A stretch of DNA of 14,123 nt from Verrucomicrobia bacterium UBA2970 (GCA_002348345.1 DEAY01000379.1:1-14123), one strand, 5' to 3'; positions 1 to 7,771 are shown, counted from the stretch's first letter. A program made the numbers and translations. Notes: generated by a model not told the origin, from the letters alone.

Positions 1-696
1 CAACGCCGAGTCACTCGACTGGACGCCGAGGACAGACTCACCGTTCTCACCGATGAGTATGAAGGGAAACGATACAATCAGCCCAATGACCTCACCCTCG
101 ATTCTCAGGGGCGAATCTATTTCACCGATCCTCGCTACGGGGATCGAGAGGGCATGGAACAACGCGACCCGGAGGGGCGGGCGATCGAAGGCGTTTACCG
201 AATCGATCCCGACGGTGGAGTCAGCCGCATCATCACTCACGAAGTTGACCGCCCGAATGGGTTGTTCATCACGCCAGACGACCGGTTCATCTATATTGCG
301 GACAACAACAACAACAACGTCGGAGGAGCGCGTCAGCTCTGGAAATTCCGGCTCCTCCGCGATGGCACGGTGGACATCGACAGCCAAGAACTCATCTACG
401 ATTGGAAAAGTGGTCGCGGTCCCGATGGCATGGCGCGGGACCACGCGGGCTTCCTTTACGTTGCGGGCGGGCGGACCCAAGCCAACCCGCCTGCGGAAAC
501 GGCCGACCCTTTTCTCGGGGGAATCTACGTGTTTTCCCCCGAAGACGAGCTGATTGATTTTGTTGCGATTCCACACGACGAAGTGACCAACTGCGCCTTC
601 GGCGGCCGCGATTCTCGGGATCTTTTCATCACCGCTGGAGGAACGCTCTGGACCATTAGGACTCACGCTCCCGGCTTCCAGTCCTGGGACCGCTAG
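1..696 (+). CDS. SMP-30/gluconolactonase-like hydrolase, 3' part
   Basis: Frame 1 is open from the first base to the TAG at 694-696, giving 231 codons; the N-terminus lies outside the window. The protein resembles the SMP-30/gluconolactonase/LRE beta-propeller family, metal-dependent enzymes that open sugar lactones. Family signatures seen (residues counted from base 1): NQPNDL at 26-31 followed by a GRIYFTDPRYG strand, PNGL at 85-88 and PDGMA at 141-145. Asn29, Asn86 and Asp142 fit the metal and substrate ligand positions of the family; the first Glu ligand would be in the missing part. The ADNNNNN segment near residue 100, encoded by five AAC codons at 304-318, matches a blade segment common in these proteins. 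The next gene begins 17 nt downstream on the same strand, so co-transcription is likely. Substrate and export status cannot be told. Family call is firm, exact reaction is not. Confidence 0.88.
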   Translation, partial: QRRVTRLDAEDRLTVLTDEYEGKRYNQPNDLTLDSQGRIYFTDPRYGDREGMEQRDPEGRAIEGVYRIDPDGGVSRIITHEVDRPNGLFITPDDRFIYIADNNNNNVGGARQLWKFRLLRDGTVDIDSQELIYDWKSGRGPDGMARDHAGFLYVAGGRTQANPPAETADPFLGGIYVFSPEDELIDFVAIPHDEVTNCAFGGRDSRDLFITAGGTLWTIRTHAPGFQSWDR

Positions 697-713
697 CTGG
701 GAAGCGCGTCGCG

Positions 714-1601
714 ATGCCATCGCCCTCGGAAATCCTTGCCCAACGAATCCAGCGACCGGGACTCCTCCCGAGTCTCGCGATCCACGATGCCTTTTCAGCC
801 CTGATCGCCGAGCGGGCGGGCGTCGAGGTGCTCTTCATCGGGGGATTCGGCATCACCGCCTCGCTTTACGGGCTACCGGATCTCAACTTCATCTCAGCGA
901 CCGATATGACCGAGGCCATTCGCAGGATCACGGCCGCCGTCAACGTCCCGATCATCGCCGATGCCGACACCGGCCATGGCGATTTGCACAACGTCCAATT
1001 CACCGCCCGAAGCTTCGAAAGAGCAGGAGCCGCAGGCCTGATCTTGGAGGATCAGGTCATGCCGAAACGTTGCGGCCATTTCAGGGAAAAACAAGTGATT
1101 CCCGCAGAGGAGATGGTGCTCAAAATCCGAGCCGCCAGAGCGGCCCTCTCAGACCCCAAATTCACGCTCATCGCAAGAACCGACGCCCGCCAGGTTCACG
1201 GACTCGAGGAAGCCATCCAACGCGTGAAGGCCTACTGCAAGGCGGGGGCCAACGTTGCCTTCATCGAGGCCCCCGAAAGTCGAGCGGAGCTGGAAGAAAT
1301 TGCAACCTCTGTCCCCCACCCACTCCTGGCGAATCTCTTGTCCGGGGGGAAAACGCCCATTCTGTCGACCGATCAACTCAAGGACCTCGGCTATAAATTT
1401 GCCGTCCTGCCCATCGAAACGCTGATGGTGACGGCGCGAGCCATCGAGGACCTCTGCCAAGCCTTTTTGACGACGGGAAAAGCCGACGCCCTCGCCGCCT
1501 CTGCGATGTCTTTCGAGCAACTCAAAGCGTTGCTCCAACTCGACCGTCACCTTGGCCTCTCGCAGCGGCTCCGCGGTCCCACCCCCACCGGCCTCGTTTA
1601 A
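714..1601 (+). CDS. Isocitrate lyase/PEP mutase superfamily lyase (PrpB-like)
   Basis: A 295-residue TIM-barrel enzyme of the isocitrate lyase/phosphoenolpyruvate mutase superfamily, about the length of methylisocitrate lyase PrpB. Visible landmarks: FIGGFG at 41-46, the Mg-binding ADADTGHGD at 82-90, LEDQ at 111-114, the catalytic-loop motif KRCGH at 118-122 with Cys120, IARTDA at 153-158, and FIEAPES at 183-189. The Cys-containing KRCGH loop is the mark of C-C bond lyases (2-methylisocitrate, isocitrate, dimethylmalate lyases), whereas PEP mutases lack this cysteine, so lyase activity is inferred; oxaloacetate decarboxylase-like members are an alternative. No propionate genes (prpC, prpD) are in view, so the symbol prpB is withheld. 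The ATG at 714 is preceded only by a weak GGGAAG. It sits 17 nt after the lactonase-like gene, probably in one operon. Its TAA overlaps the stop of the convergent lipoprotein gene. Confidence 0.88.
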   Translation: MPSPSEILAQRIQRPGLLPSLAIHDAFSALIAERAGVEVLFIGGFGITASLYGLPDLNFISATDMTEAIRRITAAVNVPIIADADTGHGDLHNVQFTARSFERAGAAGLILEDQVMPKRCGHFREKQVIPAEEMVLKIRAARAALSDPKFTLIARTDARQVHGLEEAIQRVKAYCKAGANVAFIEAPESRAELEEIATSVPHPLLANLLSGGKTPILSTDQLKDLGYKFAVLPIETLMVTARAIEDLCQAFLTTGKADALAASAMSFEQLKALLQLDRHLGLSQRLRGPTPTGLV

Positions 1602-2023
1602 GGGCGATTGCCAACCCCAGCCACCGGGCTTGTTTCAGGCTCGAGCTGATTCCATAGATTGATCAACATCGATCGCACCCCCTGTGCCCGCTCTTTGTCA
1701 TAACGCTCCTTGACCATTGCCATCGCGGGTTTTCCGATTTCTTCACCCATCTGATAGATCGCATAGCCGGCCATCTCCCGAACGCTGGGATCTTTATCAC
1801 TCCGCATCACCTCAATCAACGGATCCAATGCCGGCGCGGCATTGTGCAGCCCTTCGCTCAGGGATACGCAAGCCGTCAATCGCGTGGCGGCGTCGGCACT
1901 CTTGAGTTGTTCGAGCAAAGCCGACACATCGATGTCAGCAGCCACTTCTTCAGGAATTCCGCCCCCACAGCCTAGCAGGCATAACGCCGCACCAAGAGCA
2001 AACCAATGAGAAATCGTTTTCAT
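1598..2023 (-). CDS. HEAT-repeat lipoprotein
   Basis: A 141-residue protein starting MKTISHWFALGAALCLLGCG: a short basic start, a hydrophobic segment and a lipobox LLGC at 16-19 with Cys19 as the likely lipidated residue, so it is probably a membrane-anchored lipoprotein. After a short linker the rest is alpha-helical with about two HEAT-like units: DAATRLTACVSLSEGL, then DPSVREMAGYAIYQMGE near residues 78-94. HEAT repeats usually mediate protein-protein contacts; no catalytic residues are evident. The ATG is preceded by GGAAGG only 2 nt away, a plausible ribosome site. The gene lies 177 nt downstream of the RlmI-like gene on the same strand, so it may have its own promoter. It converges with the lyase gene, with stop codons interlocked at TTAA. 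Specific role unknown. Confidence 0.8.
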   Translation of the reverse strand: MKTISHWFALGAALCLLGCGGGIPEEVAADIDVSALLEQLKSADAATRLTACVSLSEGLHNAAPALDPLIEVMRSDKDPSVREMAGYAIYQMGEEIGKPAMAMVKERYDKERAQGVRSMLINLWNQLEPETSPVAGVGNRP

Positions 2024-2200
2024 AGCCTTCCGGTAAACTCAAACAGTAAGGTCGCCGCGAAACAAGTCCAATCCCACCCGCGATGCCACTGCGGCCCCCA
2101 TGAACCCGCAAACCCCAAACCGACGTCCCGCAACCAAGCCACCTTCTGTGCCCACGCCCCCCCGACACTGCCATCCGCTAGCGGTGCCCCGGAGCGCGAT

Positions 2201-3523
2201 TCATTTCAGCTCCAACCACCACGTTTTCAGGTAGGCTTCGGAAGCCGACACCCTTCCAAAATCCCACGGTTGCGTCGCAAAGCATTGCCGCCCGATCTTC
2301 CGTCCCGCGCGTTCGACCGCGCTCGAAATCACTTCCACGAATCGGGCGGGCTCCCATCGAAGCGCATTGGACGACACCAGGATTCGGCCACCCGGGCGCA
2401 CTAATGAAACACTCAAGTCGACCAACTTACCGAGGTCACGAACCACTTGAAAGGGCCCCCATTCCTTCGAACGGGAGAATGTGGGCGGATCGAGAATCAC
2501 CAGATCAAACTGCTGTCCCCGCCGTCGAAATCGTTTCAACCAACCGAAGACATCGCCGTAAAGAAACGAGTGGGCATCAGGATCCAAATGGTTGAGGAGA
2601 AAATTCCGCTTGCCCCAGTCAAGGTACTTGCGAGAAAGATCGACGCTGAAGACCGTCGCGCCCGCCAGCGCGGCGCATACCGAGAACCCGCAGGTGTAAG
2701 CAAAGGTATTCAAAACCAACGGCGAACCGCCCGCATCGGCAGTCCAAGCGGCGAACCCCGGCGCGATGCGGTTCCATCGAACTCGCCACCGGTTTTCGCG
2801 CTGATCCAAGAACAACCCAAATGAGTAGCCCTCGTCGAAGCGGAGTTCGTAGGCCACTCCCTCCTCCATCGCCTGAATGACCCGGGTTTCCGGATCGCCC
2901 CAGACTCGCTGCGGACACAGCGACTGCTTGTCCTTTTCCTGGACCGCCCGCTCGTGACGCTTCCAATATCCAGCGATCATTCCTCGTGCTCGCCCCCTGA
3001 CCTCCAACACCTCGCATTCTTTTGCAGAGGGGGGACGTTCCGACTGATAAAGCAGACAGGTTCCGAGCCGGCTACAGGTCCAATTTCGGAAGCAATCATC
3101 AAGCATCTCTTGATCCCGATAACTGTTGGTCTGCCCTCCATCGAGCCAAGCGGGTTCCTCGCTGCGATCCGTTACCCCATCCGGAAGACAAACCGCCGAC
3201 GGGGCCAGGACGGGATGCTCGAACTCAATGCTCCCCCCCGCCGATCCCTTGAAGTGGGCCTCGGAAACCATTCCCGCGCGCTCGAGATCCCCAGCCACCA
3301 GAAAGACTCTTCCCGAGGAACCGATGATCCGACAATCCCACGACGCTGGCCAATCACCGCAACGCCGTCGGACCCATTCCCCAAAGCCTTCACTCCCGTA
3401 GGCTCCCAGGCGCTCCGGAGCAACCCCCTCGGGCACCTCGACGACTTGACAGAGGTGATTGCGAACGCCAACCAGCGGTTCGGGAACCATCGAAACCGGG
3501 GATCGGCTTACCAAAACTGCCAC
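2201..3523 (-). CDS. RlmI-like class I SAM-dependent methyltransferase
   Basis: A 440-residue protein (from GTG) whose C-terminal half (about 235-440) is a Rossmann methyltransferase like the COG1092/RlmI/RlmK group that makes 5-methylcytosine or 7-methylguanine in 23S rRNA. Signs: GLFLDQRENR at 236-245, SAM motif I LNTFAYTCGFS at 271-281, acidic motif II Asp295, motif IV DPPTF at 345-349, and a YLKTWWLEL ending like RlmI's YLKTYVL. The N-terminal 230 residues do not show a clear PUA domain and carry a Cys-rich stretch (Cys144, 150, 156, 170), so substrate is uncertain. The GTG at 3521-3523 overlaps the upstream protease gene by 16 nt, suggesting translational coupling. An ATG at 3488-3490 (residue 12) is an alternative start lying after that gene's stop; neither has a clear Shine-Dalgarno. 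Confidence 0.82.
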   Translation of the reverse strand: MAVLVSRSPVSMVPEPLVGVRNHLCQVVEVPEGVAPERLGAYGSEGFGEWVRRRCGDWPASWDCRIIGSSGRVFLVAGDLERAGMVSEAHFKGSAGGSIEFEHPVLAPSAVCLPDGVTDRSEEPAWLDGGQTNSYRDQEMLDDCFRNWTCSRLGTCLLYQSERPPSAKECEVLEVRGRARGMIAGYWKRHERAVQEKDKQSLCPQRVWGDPETRVIQAMEEGVAYELRFDEGYSFGLFLDQRENRWRVRWNRIAPGFAAWTADAGGSPLVLNTFAYTCGFSVCAALAGATVFSVDLSRKYLDWGKRNFLLNHLDPDAHSFLYGDVFGWLKRFRRRGQQFDLVILDPPTFSRSKEWGPFQVVRDLGKLVDLSVSLVRPGGRILVSSNALRWEPARFVEVISSAVERAGRKIGRQCFATQPWDFGRVSASEAYLKTWWLELK

Positions 3524-4200
3524 GCCCCCCGACTCACCACATAGCCCGCGAGGAGACCGTTGGTGATGGCGTGGGCCGTGATCGCATCACCGATTCGGCC
3601 CTTCCGCAAGACAAGCCACTGGTAGGCCAGTCCACAGAGAAAGCCGGATAGCCATTCATTGTGCTCCAGCGCAAAAACAATCGACGTGACGATCAGAGCG
3701 CCCCAATGAAGTCGCCTGAACGATACGGTTTCAAAATCAGGATCGACCACGTAGCGATAAAGGGTCGAACGGAAAACCACCTCTTCGAGGGCAGGCACCA
3801 CCAGCGAAGACCCCAGCGTCCGCACAAGAATAAAAAACCACGCCAGTCCCGTTCCCTGCCCAAAAACGAGGTGAGGATTCCAGGGGGGCGTCTCGTCGCC
3901 CTTGCCCATCAATTCGTTGAGTCCCGGATAGACCCCATGGAGTCCCACCCACATTCCAAAGACGCCCACGCCCACCACGACCGCCTCCCAACTGATCGCC
4001 CACTTTAGCTCCCGGATCAGCGGCCAGACCGCCAGCAGCATCCAAGCGCCAAGAACGGTTTTGATGAGATAAAGCCAATAGACGGAGGAAGGACCCAACT
4101 TCCCTTGAAGTCCCGTCAGGAGCAAAAAGATCACAAACGGTGCCACCCTTACCGCAAGGGGTGATTCCTCCAGATAATCCCTCAATTGTTTCGGTAACAT
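3508..4200 (-). CDS. CPBP-family membrane protease, exosortase-associated CAAX-like type
   Basis: A 230-residue integral membrane protein with all CPBP (CAAX protease/bacteriocin-processing) motifs: EEVVFR at 139-144 (Glu139, Glu140, Arg144), FALEH at 176-180 (His180) and HAITN at 210-214 (His210, Asn214). These form the intramembrane glutamate-histidine protease site. The layout FALEHNEWLSG, then a GLAYQWLVLRKGRIGDAI-type segment, and a terminal GAWQFW recall TIGR03008 (pepcterm_CAAX), a group often found with exosortase/PEP-CTERM systems; no exosortase is in this window. I chose the ATG at 4198-4200 because AGGAAAG lies just before it. A 261-residue reading from TTG at 4293 is open but has no ribosome site and adds a non-membrane, poorly protein-like stretch. 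It sits between rlmN and the methyltransferase gene, which overlaps its 3' end. Substrate unknown. Confidence 0.83.
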   Translation of the reverse strand: MLPKQLRDYLEESPLAVRVAPFVIFLLLTGLQGKLGPSSVYWLYLIKTVLGAWMLLAVWPLIRELKWAISWEAVVVGVGVFGMWVGLHGVYPGLNELMGKGDETPPWNPHLVFGQGTGLAWFFILVRTLGSSLVVPALEEVVFRSTLYRYVVDPDFETVSFRRLHWGALIVTSIVFALEHNEWLSGFLCGLAYQWLVLRKGRIGDAITAHAITNGLLAGYVVSRGAWQFW

Positions 4201-4203
4201 TGT

Positions 4204-4210
4204 CTTTCCT
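4204..4210 (-). promoter_or_regulatory. Ribosome binding site deciding the protease start
   Basis: On the minus strand the sequence reads AGGAAAG, then ACA, then ATG; AGGA is 6 nt from the start codon. It is one of the few convincing Shine-Dalgarno sites in the window and favours the 4200 start over the TTG at 4293. Confidence 0.6.
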
Positions 4211-4305
4211 GCTGTCAGTCCGCCCAACCTTTTCTGCCTCGGGAACCCCTTAGGAGTAACCTCTCCCCCGGCCATCGAAAAGCACGAAGCCAACCCCGCG
4301 ACCGG

Positions 4306-5439
4306 TCAGTTGGCGGGCACCGCCCCGCTTGCTTCACGCTCGGCTCTCAGGCGCAATTGACCACAAGCGGCCTCGATGTCATGCCCCTTTTCCCGGCGGA
4401 GGGTCACATTCACTCCTCGCTCTTTGAGTGCTCGACAAAACGATTCCTGTTGGGTTTCGGAGGGTCGATGCCAACTCAATCCATCGACCCGATTGTAGGG
4501 AATCAGATTCACCTTCGCTCGCAGTCGCTGGGCCAACGCCGCGAGCGACTCAGTGAGATGGATCTCGTCATTGACCCCTTCGATCAGAATGTATTCGAGC
4601 GTCACCCGCTTCCCCCTCTTGCGCGTGTAGTAGTCACAGGCCTCCACCAGACGGTCAAGCGGATACCGCCGATTGATGGGCATGATCTTCTCCCGAACTT
4701 CATCCGTCGGTCCGTGCAATGAAATCGCCAATCGGAATTGAGGCGGTTCGTCGGCCAATTGCTGGATTTGAGGCGCGAGCCCGCTGGTCGATATCGTGAT
4801 CCGGCGCGCCCCGATCCCCATTCCCCAATCGGCATTGAGAACGGCCAATCCCTTCAATAGATTCTCATAATTCGCCAACGGCTCTCCCATTCCCATGAAA
4901 ACCAGATTATCGATCCAACGCCCTCGCGGCCGGTTCGAGTTGGGATCATCAGACGCACTTGCCTCAGTCGCTTCCCGATCCAACCAGGCCTCGGTGGCAA
5001 GGACCTGCCCCACCATCTCCGCCGGGGTGAGATGGCGCTTCCAGCCTTCCAACCCACTGGCACAGAAGCGGCATCCGTAGGCGCAGCCCACCTGACTGGA
5101 GACACAGAGCGTTTTCCGAGCGCTCGCCCCGCCATGCGCCGCCGGATTCGCCGGAATCAGAACGCTCTCAATCAACGCTCCGTCGGCCAACTTCCAGAGA
5201 AACTTACGAGTCGAGTCCGCCGCCCCCCGAACCTCCACGAAGCCCGGCAAATCAAGATCGAATGAGGTGGCCAACGATTCCCGCAACGAGCGGGGGAGGT
5301 TGCCCATCGCATCCCATGACCGCACGGAATGATGGTAAAGCCACTTGAGGATCTGATCGGCGCGAAAGCGAGGCTGCCCCATGTCCTTCAACCACCGTTC
5401 CAACGTGTCACGGGTTAGGGATCGGATGTTCTGCTTCAT
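4306..5439 (-). CDS. rlmN: Dual-specificity RNA methyltransferase RlmN
   Basis: A 377-residue radical-SAM enzyme that methylates C2 of adenine 2503 in 23S rRNA and, in known members, of A37 in some tRNAs, in the cytoplasm. The N-terminal domain (1-about 100) has GQPRFRADQILKWLY at 21-35. The 4Fe-4S motif CX3CX2C is Cys119, Cys123 and Cys126 in VGCAYGCRFC; GMGEPL at 183-188 is the SAM-binding stretch; STSG at 217-220 and LHGP at 241-244 follow. Cys359 in EAACGQL is the mechanistic cysteine that carries the methyl and protein-RNA bond, and Glu91 in LIESVLIP fits the conserved acidic residue. Length and motifs are normal for the family. A low-complexity insert (about 156-172, TEASASDDPNSNRPRG) separates two conserved blocks. 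The gene starts with ATG, weak GGGGA upstream, 34 nt after glgP, so it is likely co-transcribed. Confidence 0.97.
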   Translation of the reverse strand: MKQNIRSLTRDTLERWLKDMGQPRFRADQILKWLYHHSVRSWDAMGNLPRSLRESLATSFDLDLPGFVEVRGAADSTRKFLWKLADGALIESVLIPANPAAHGGASARKTLCVSSQVGCAYGCRFCASGLEGWKRHLTPAEMVGQVLATEAWLDREATEASASDDPNSNRPRGRWIDNLVFMGMGEPLANYENLLKGLAVLNADWGMGIGARRITISTSGLAPQIQQLADEPPQFRLAISLHGPTDEVREKIMPINRRYPLDRLVEACDYYTRKRGKRVTLEYILIEGVNDEIHLTESLAALAQRLRAKVNLIPYNRVDGLSWHRPSETQQESFCRALKERGVNVTLRREKGHDIEAACGQLRLRAEREASGAVPAN

Positions 5440-5473
5440 GATGGTCCCCGGGAAATCCCGCCGCTCTCTCCTT

Positions 5474-7609
5474 CTAGGTCTCGGGCCGGTAATAGCGATT
5501 CGCGTAATCCCGCACCATTCGCCAGGTACTGTATTCGGCGGAGAGGGTTGCCATCGCTCGGCGGATCTTTTGAATCCATTGCCGCGGAATCCCGGTTTGA
5601 TCTCGATTGAAAAAGCAAGGCACCACCTCCTCGGTCAACGTCGTGAAAAGGTTTTCACTATCGACCCGATCTTGAATCTCAATCGAATCCGGGTGGGAAT
5701 CCTCTCCAATGGCAAACCCATTCGTCCCATCATAGCCTTCGCGCCACCAACCATCGAGCATACTGAGGTTAAGGCACCCGTGCGGGGAAGTCTTCTGGCC
5801 ACTGGTACCCGACGCTTCCAATGGACGCCTCGGATTATTCAACCAGACATCACATCCCGAAACCATTTGCCGAGCAACATGGACGTCATAGTTCTCAATA
5901 AACACCAAGTGGCCGGTCAGCTCGCTAAACTTGCTCAAGTGGATGATGTGCTGAATGAACTTCTTCCCCTCGTCATCCCGCGGATGGGCCTTCCCCGCGA
6001 AAATAAACTGGACAGGCCGTTCCTTGTCCTTGACCAGCTCGACCACTCGATCGAACTGCTGAAACACCAGGGGCGCCCGCTTGTAGGTGGCAAACCGACG
6101 GGCAAACCCAACCGTCAGCGCATCCGGATTGAGCAGGTGGTCAAAGGCAATATAGTCACCCGCTGTCAAGTGATGCCCCTGGAGCAAGAGTCGCCGCCGG
6201 GTGAATTCGATCAGCTCGCGGCGCAACCGATATCGGAGAGACCAAAGTTCCTCGTCAGAAATGAATTCAGGATCGAGCATTTGTTCCCAAAAGGTCGATT
6301 CGTTGACCTCGTCGGCCCAGGCCTCTCCCAACCGATCTTTCCAAAACGCCCGGACCGGCCCCTTCATCCATCCCAGGAGATGAACCCCATTGGTCACGTG
6401 TCCGATCGGCACCTGCTCCACTGAAACATCGGGGTAGAGGCACTGCCACATTTCCCGGCTGACCTGTCCGTGAAGCTCGCTGACTCCGTTGGCCGCCCGT
6501 GAGAGTCGCAAGGCCAAAACGGTCATGCAGAACGGTTCCCCTTGATCGCCTGCCCTCACCCTTCCCAGATCCATCAATGATTCATGATCAAGGTTGAGCT
6601 GTTTCGAGAATTCATGGGCCGTGAAGGCCATCAAATCACTGCTAAAACGGTCATGACCGGCCTCGACCGGAGTGTGGGTGGTAAAAATACATTCGCGTTT
6701 GGTCGCCTCCTTCGATGCCTCGAGGGACTGCCCCGCCGCCATCTTTTCACGCATCAACTCGAGCCCCAAGAACGCCGCATGCCCTTCGTTCATGTGGAAC
6801 ACTGACGGCTCAATCCCCAGCAACCGCAGGAGCCGAACCCCGCCGACGCCCAGAAGAATCTCCTGCATCATGCGCGTCGAGGCATCTCCCCCGTAAACCC
6901 GGAGAGTGAGATCCTTGTAGTGATCTTCATTCTCCGGCAGATTCGTGTCGAGCAGGTAGACGGGGATTCGCCCCACGTTGACCCGCCAAGCGCGAAAGTA
7001 GACTTGATTAGTCGCAATCCGAACCGAGCCCTGGATCGGTTCGCCCTTGGCATCAAGAACCGGTTCGATGGGCAAGTTTTTGGGATTCAGCAGGGTATAA
7101 TACTCGGTCTGCCAATTATCCTGGTTGATCGCCTGCATGAAATAGCCCTCGCGGTAAAAAAGGCTGATACCGACAAAGCCCAGACCAAGGTCACTCGCTG
7201 ATTTGGCGTGGTCACCAGCCAACATCCCGAGCCCCCCGGCAGCAATCGGGAGCGTTTCATGAAACCCGAATTCGGCAGAGAAATAGACCACCGGCCTCTC
7301 CTTAAGGTGGGCCATGTTGGCGCACCCCCAAGTGTCCGATTCGTTTAGATATGCGTCAAACTGCTGAATCACCCCCCGAACCCGTTCAGCAAACGCCGCT
7401 TCCTGGAGGCGCACCCCCAGTTCATAATCCGAGACTTCATGAAGAATGGCGACCGCATTATGGTAGAGGTTTCTCCAGCCCCGCGGCGAGAGGTCTCGAA
7501 AAACGTCCTGTGCGTCTTGGTTCCACGTCCACCATAGGTTTCGGGCCACCCGGTTCAATCCCGTGGTCAACTCCGACAGTTGTGAAGGGGTCAATGGTTC
7601 AGAATTCAT
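5474..7609 (-). CDS. glgP: Alpha-glucan (glycogen/maltodextrin) phosphorylase, DUF3417 type
   Basis: A 711-residue GT35-family phosphorylase that releases glucose-1-phosphate from glycogen or maltodextrins, using pyridoxal phosphate. It belongs to the shorter bacterial/archaeal group (TIGR02094-like) with an N-terminal DUF3417-like segment (RNLWWTWNQDAQDVF, from residue 23). Further signs: YFSAEFG at 109-115, GGLGMLAGDHAKSASDLG at 125-142, FTTHTPVEAGHDRF, RRFATYKR at 504-511 and EASGTSGQK at 598-606, where Lys606 is the expected PLP Schiff-base lysine. The residues after it (TSPHG) depart from the usual AAxNG. Full length, ends in YYRPET. The ATG at 7607-7609 has no evident Shine-Dalgarno. 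It is the first gene of the leftward cluster, divergent from the helicase gene; the symbol is used in the broad sense since substrate preference cannot be read from sequence. Confidence 0.95.
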   Translation of the reverse strand: MNSEPLTPSQLSELTTGLNRVARNLWWTWNQDAQDVFRDLSPRGWRNLYHNAVAILHEVSDYELGVRLQEAAFAERVRGVIQQFDAYLNESDTWGCANMAHLKERPVVYFSAEFGFHETLPIAAGGLGMLAGDHAKSASDLGLGFVGISLFYREGYFMQAINQDNWQTEYYTLLNPKNLPIEPVLDAKGEPIQGSVRIATNQVYFRAWRVNVGRIPVYLLDTNLPENEDHYKDLTLRVYGGDASTRMMQEILLGVGGVRLLRLLGIEPSVFHMNEGHAAFLGLELMREKMAAGQSLEASKEATKRECIFTTHTPVEAGHDRFSSDLMAFTAHEFSKQLNLDHESLMDLGRVRAGDQGEPFCMTVLALRLSRAANGVSELHGQVSREMWQCLYPDVSVEQVPIGHVTNGVHLLGWMKGPVRAFWKDRLGEAWADEVNESTFWEQMLDPEFISDEELWSLRYRLRRELIEFTRRRLLLQGHHLTAGDYIAFDHLLNPDALTVGFARRFATYKRAPLVFQQFDRVVELVKDKERPVQFIFAGKAHPRDDEGKKFIQHIIHLSKFSELTGHLVFIENYDVHVARQMVSGCDVWLNNPRRPLEASGTSGQKTSPHGCLNLSMLDGWWREGYDGTNGFAIGEDSHPDSIEIQDRVDSENLFTTLTEEVVPCFFNRDQTGIPRQWIQKIRRAMATLSAEYSTWRMVRDYANRYYRPET

Positions 7610-7771
7610 TCAATCATCGTCGAAAACTCGCACGCTCGGTCCTGTGAACACTGCTCGAACAGAGCCGAGCACCTCGCTCCCGCGACAGAGAACCTCAACG
7701 CGGAGGAAAAGACAACCTCTTGGTGCAGGGATTCGCATCACCCTGACAAAACTCTTGGTCGGATTTTCCCC
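7610..7771. promoter_or_regulatory. Divergent intergenic region with inverted repeats
   Basis: This 162-nt gap separates the leftward glgP cluster from the rightward helicase gene, so promoters for both should lie here, but I found no good -35/-10 pair in either direction. It holds two overlapping inverted repeats: TGCTCG (7652-7657) with CGAGCA (7666-7671), loop 8 nt, and GCTCGG (7634-7639) with CCGAGC (7665-7670). They share the right arm, so in the glgP leader they would be mutually exclusive hairpins; they could equally be a protein-binding site or chance in GC-rich DNA. Confidence 0.35.

Noticed and set aside
1950..2174. 74-codon minus-strand frame upstream of the lipoprotein
   Set aside because: Runs out of frame over the lipoprotein signal peptide, and the lipoprotein with its lipobox is the better reading.
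2175..2184. Perfect 10-bp palindrome CCGCTAGCGG after the RlmI-like gene
   Set aside because: Would leave only a 3-bp stem with a 4-nt loop, no T-run follows, so it is not a convincing terminator; could be a chance site.
4201..4293. 31-residue N-terminal extension of the CPBP protease from a TTG at 4293
   Set aside because: No ribosome site before the TTG or the ATG at 4275, sequence unlike a family N-terminus, while ATG 4200 has AGGAAAG at good spacing.
5381..6424. 347-codon plus-strand frame opposite glgP
   Set aside because: It is antisense to a well-conserved phosphorylase and has no family features.
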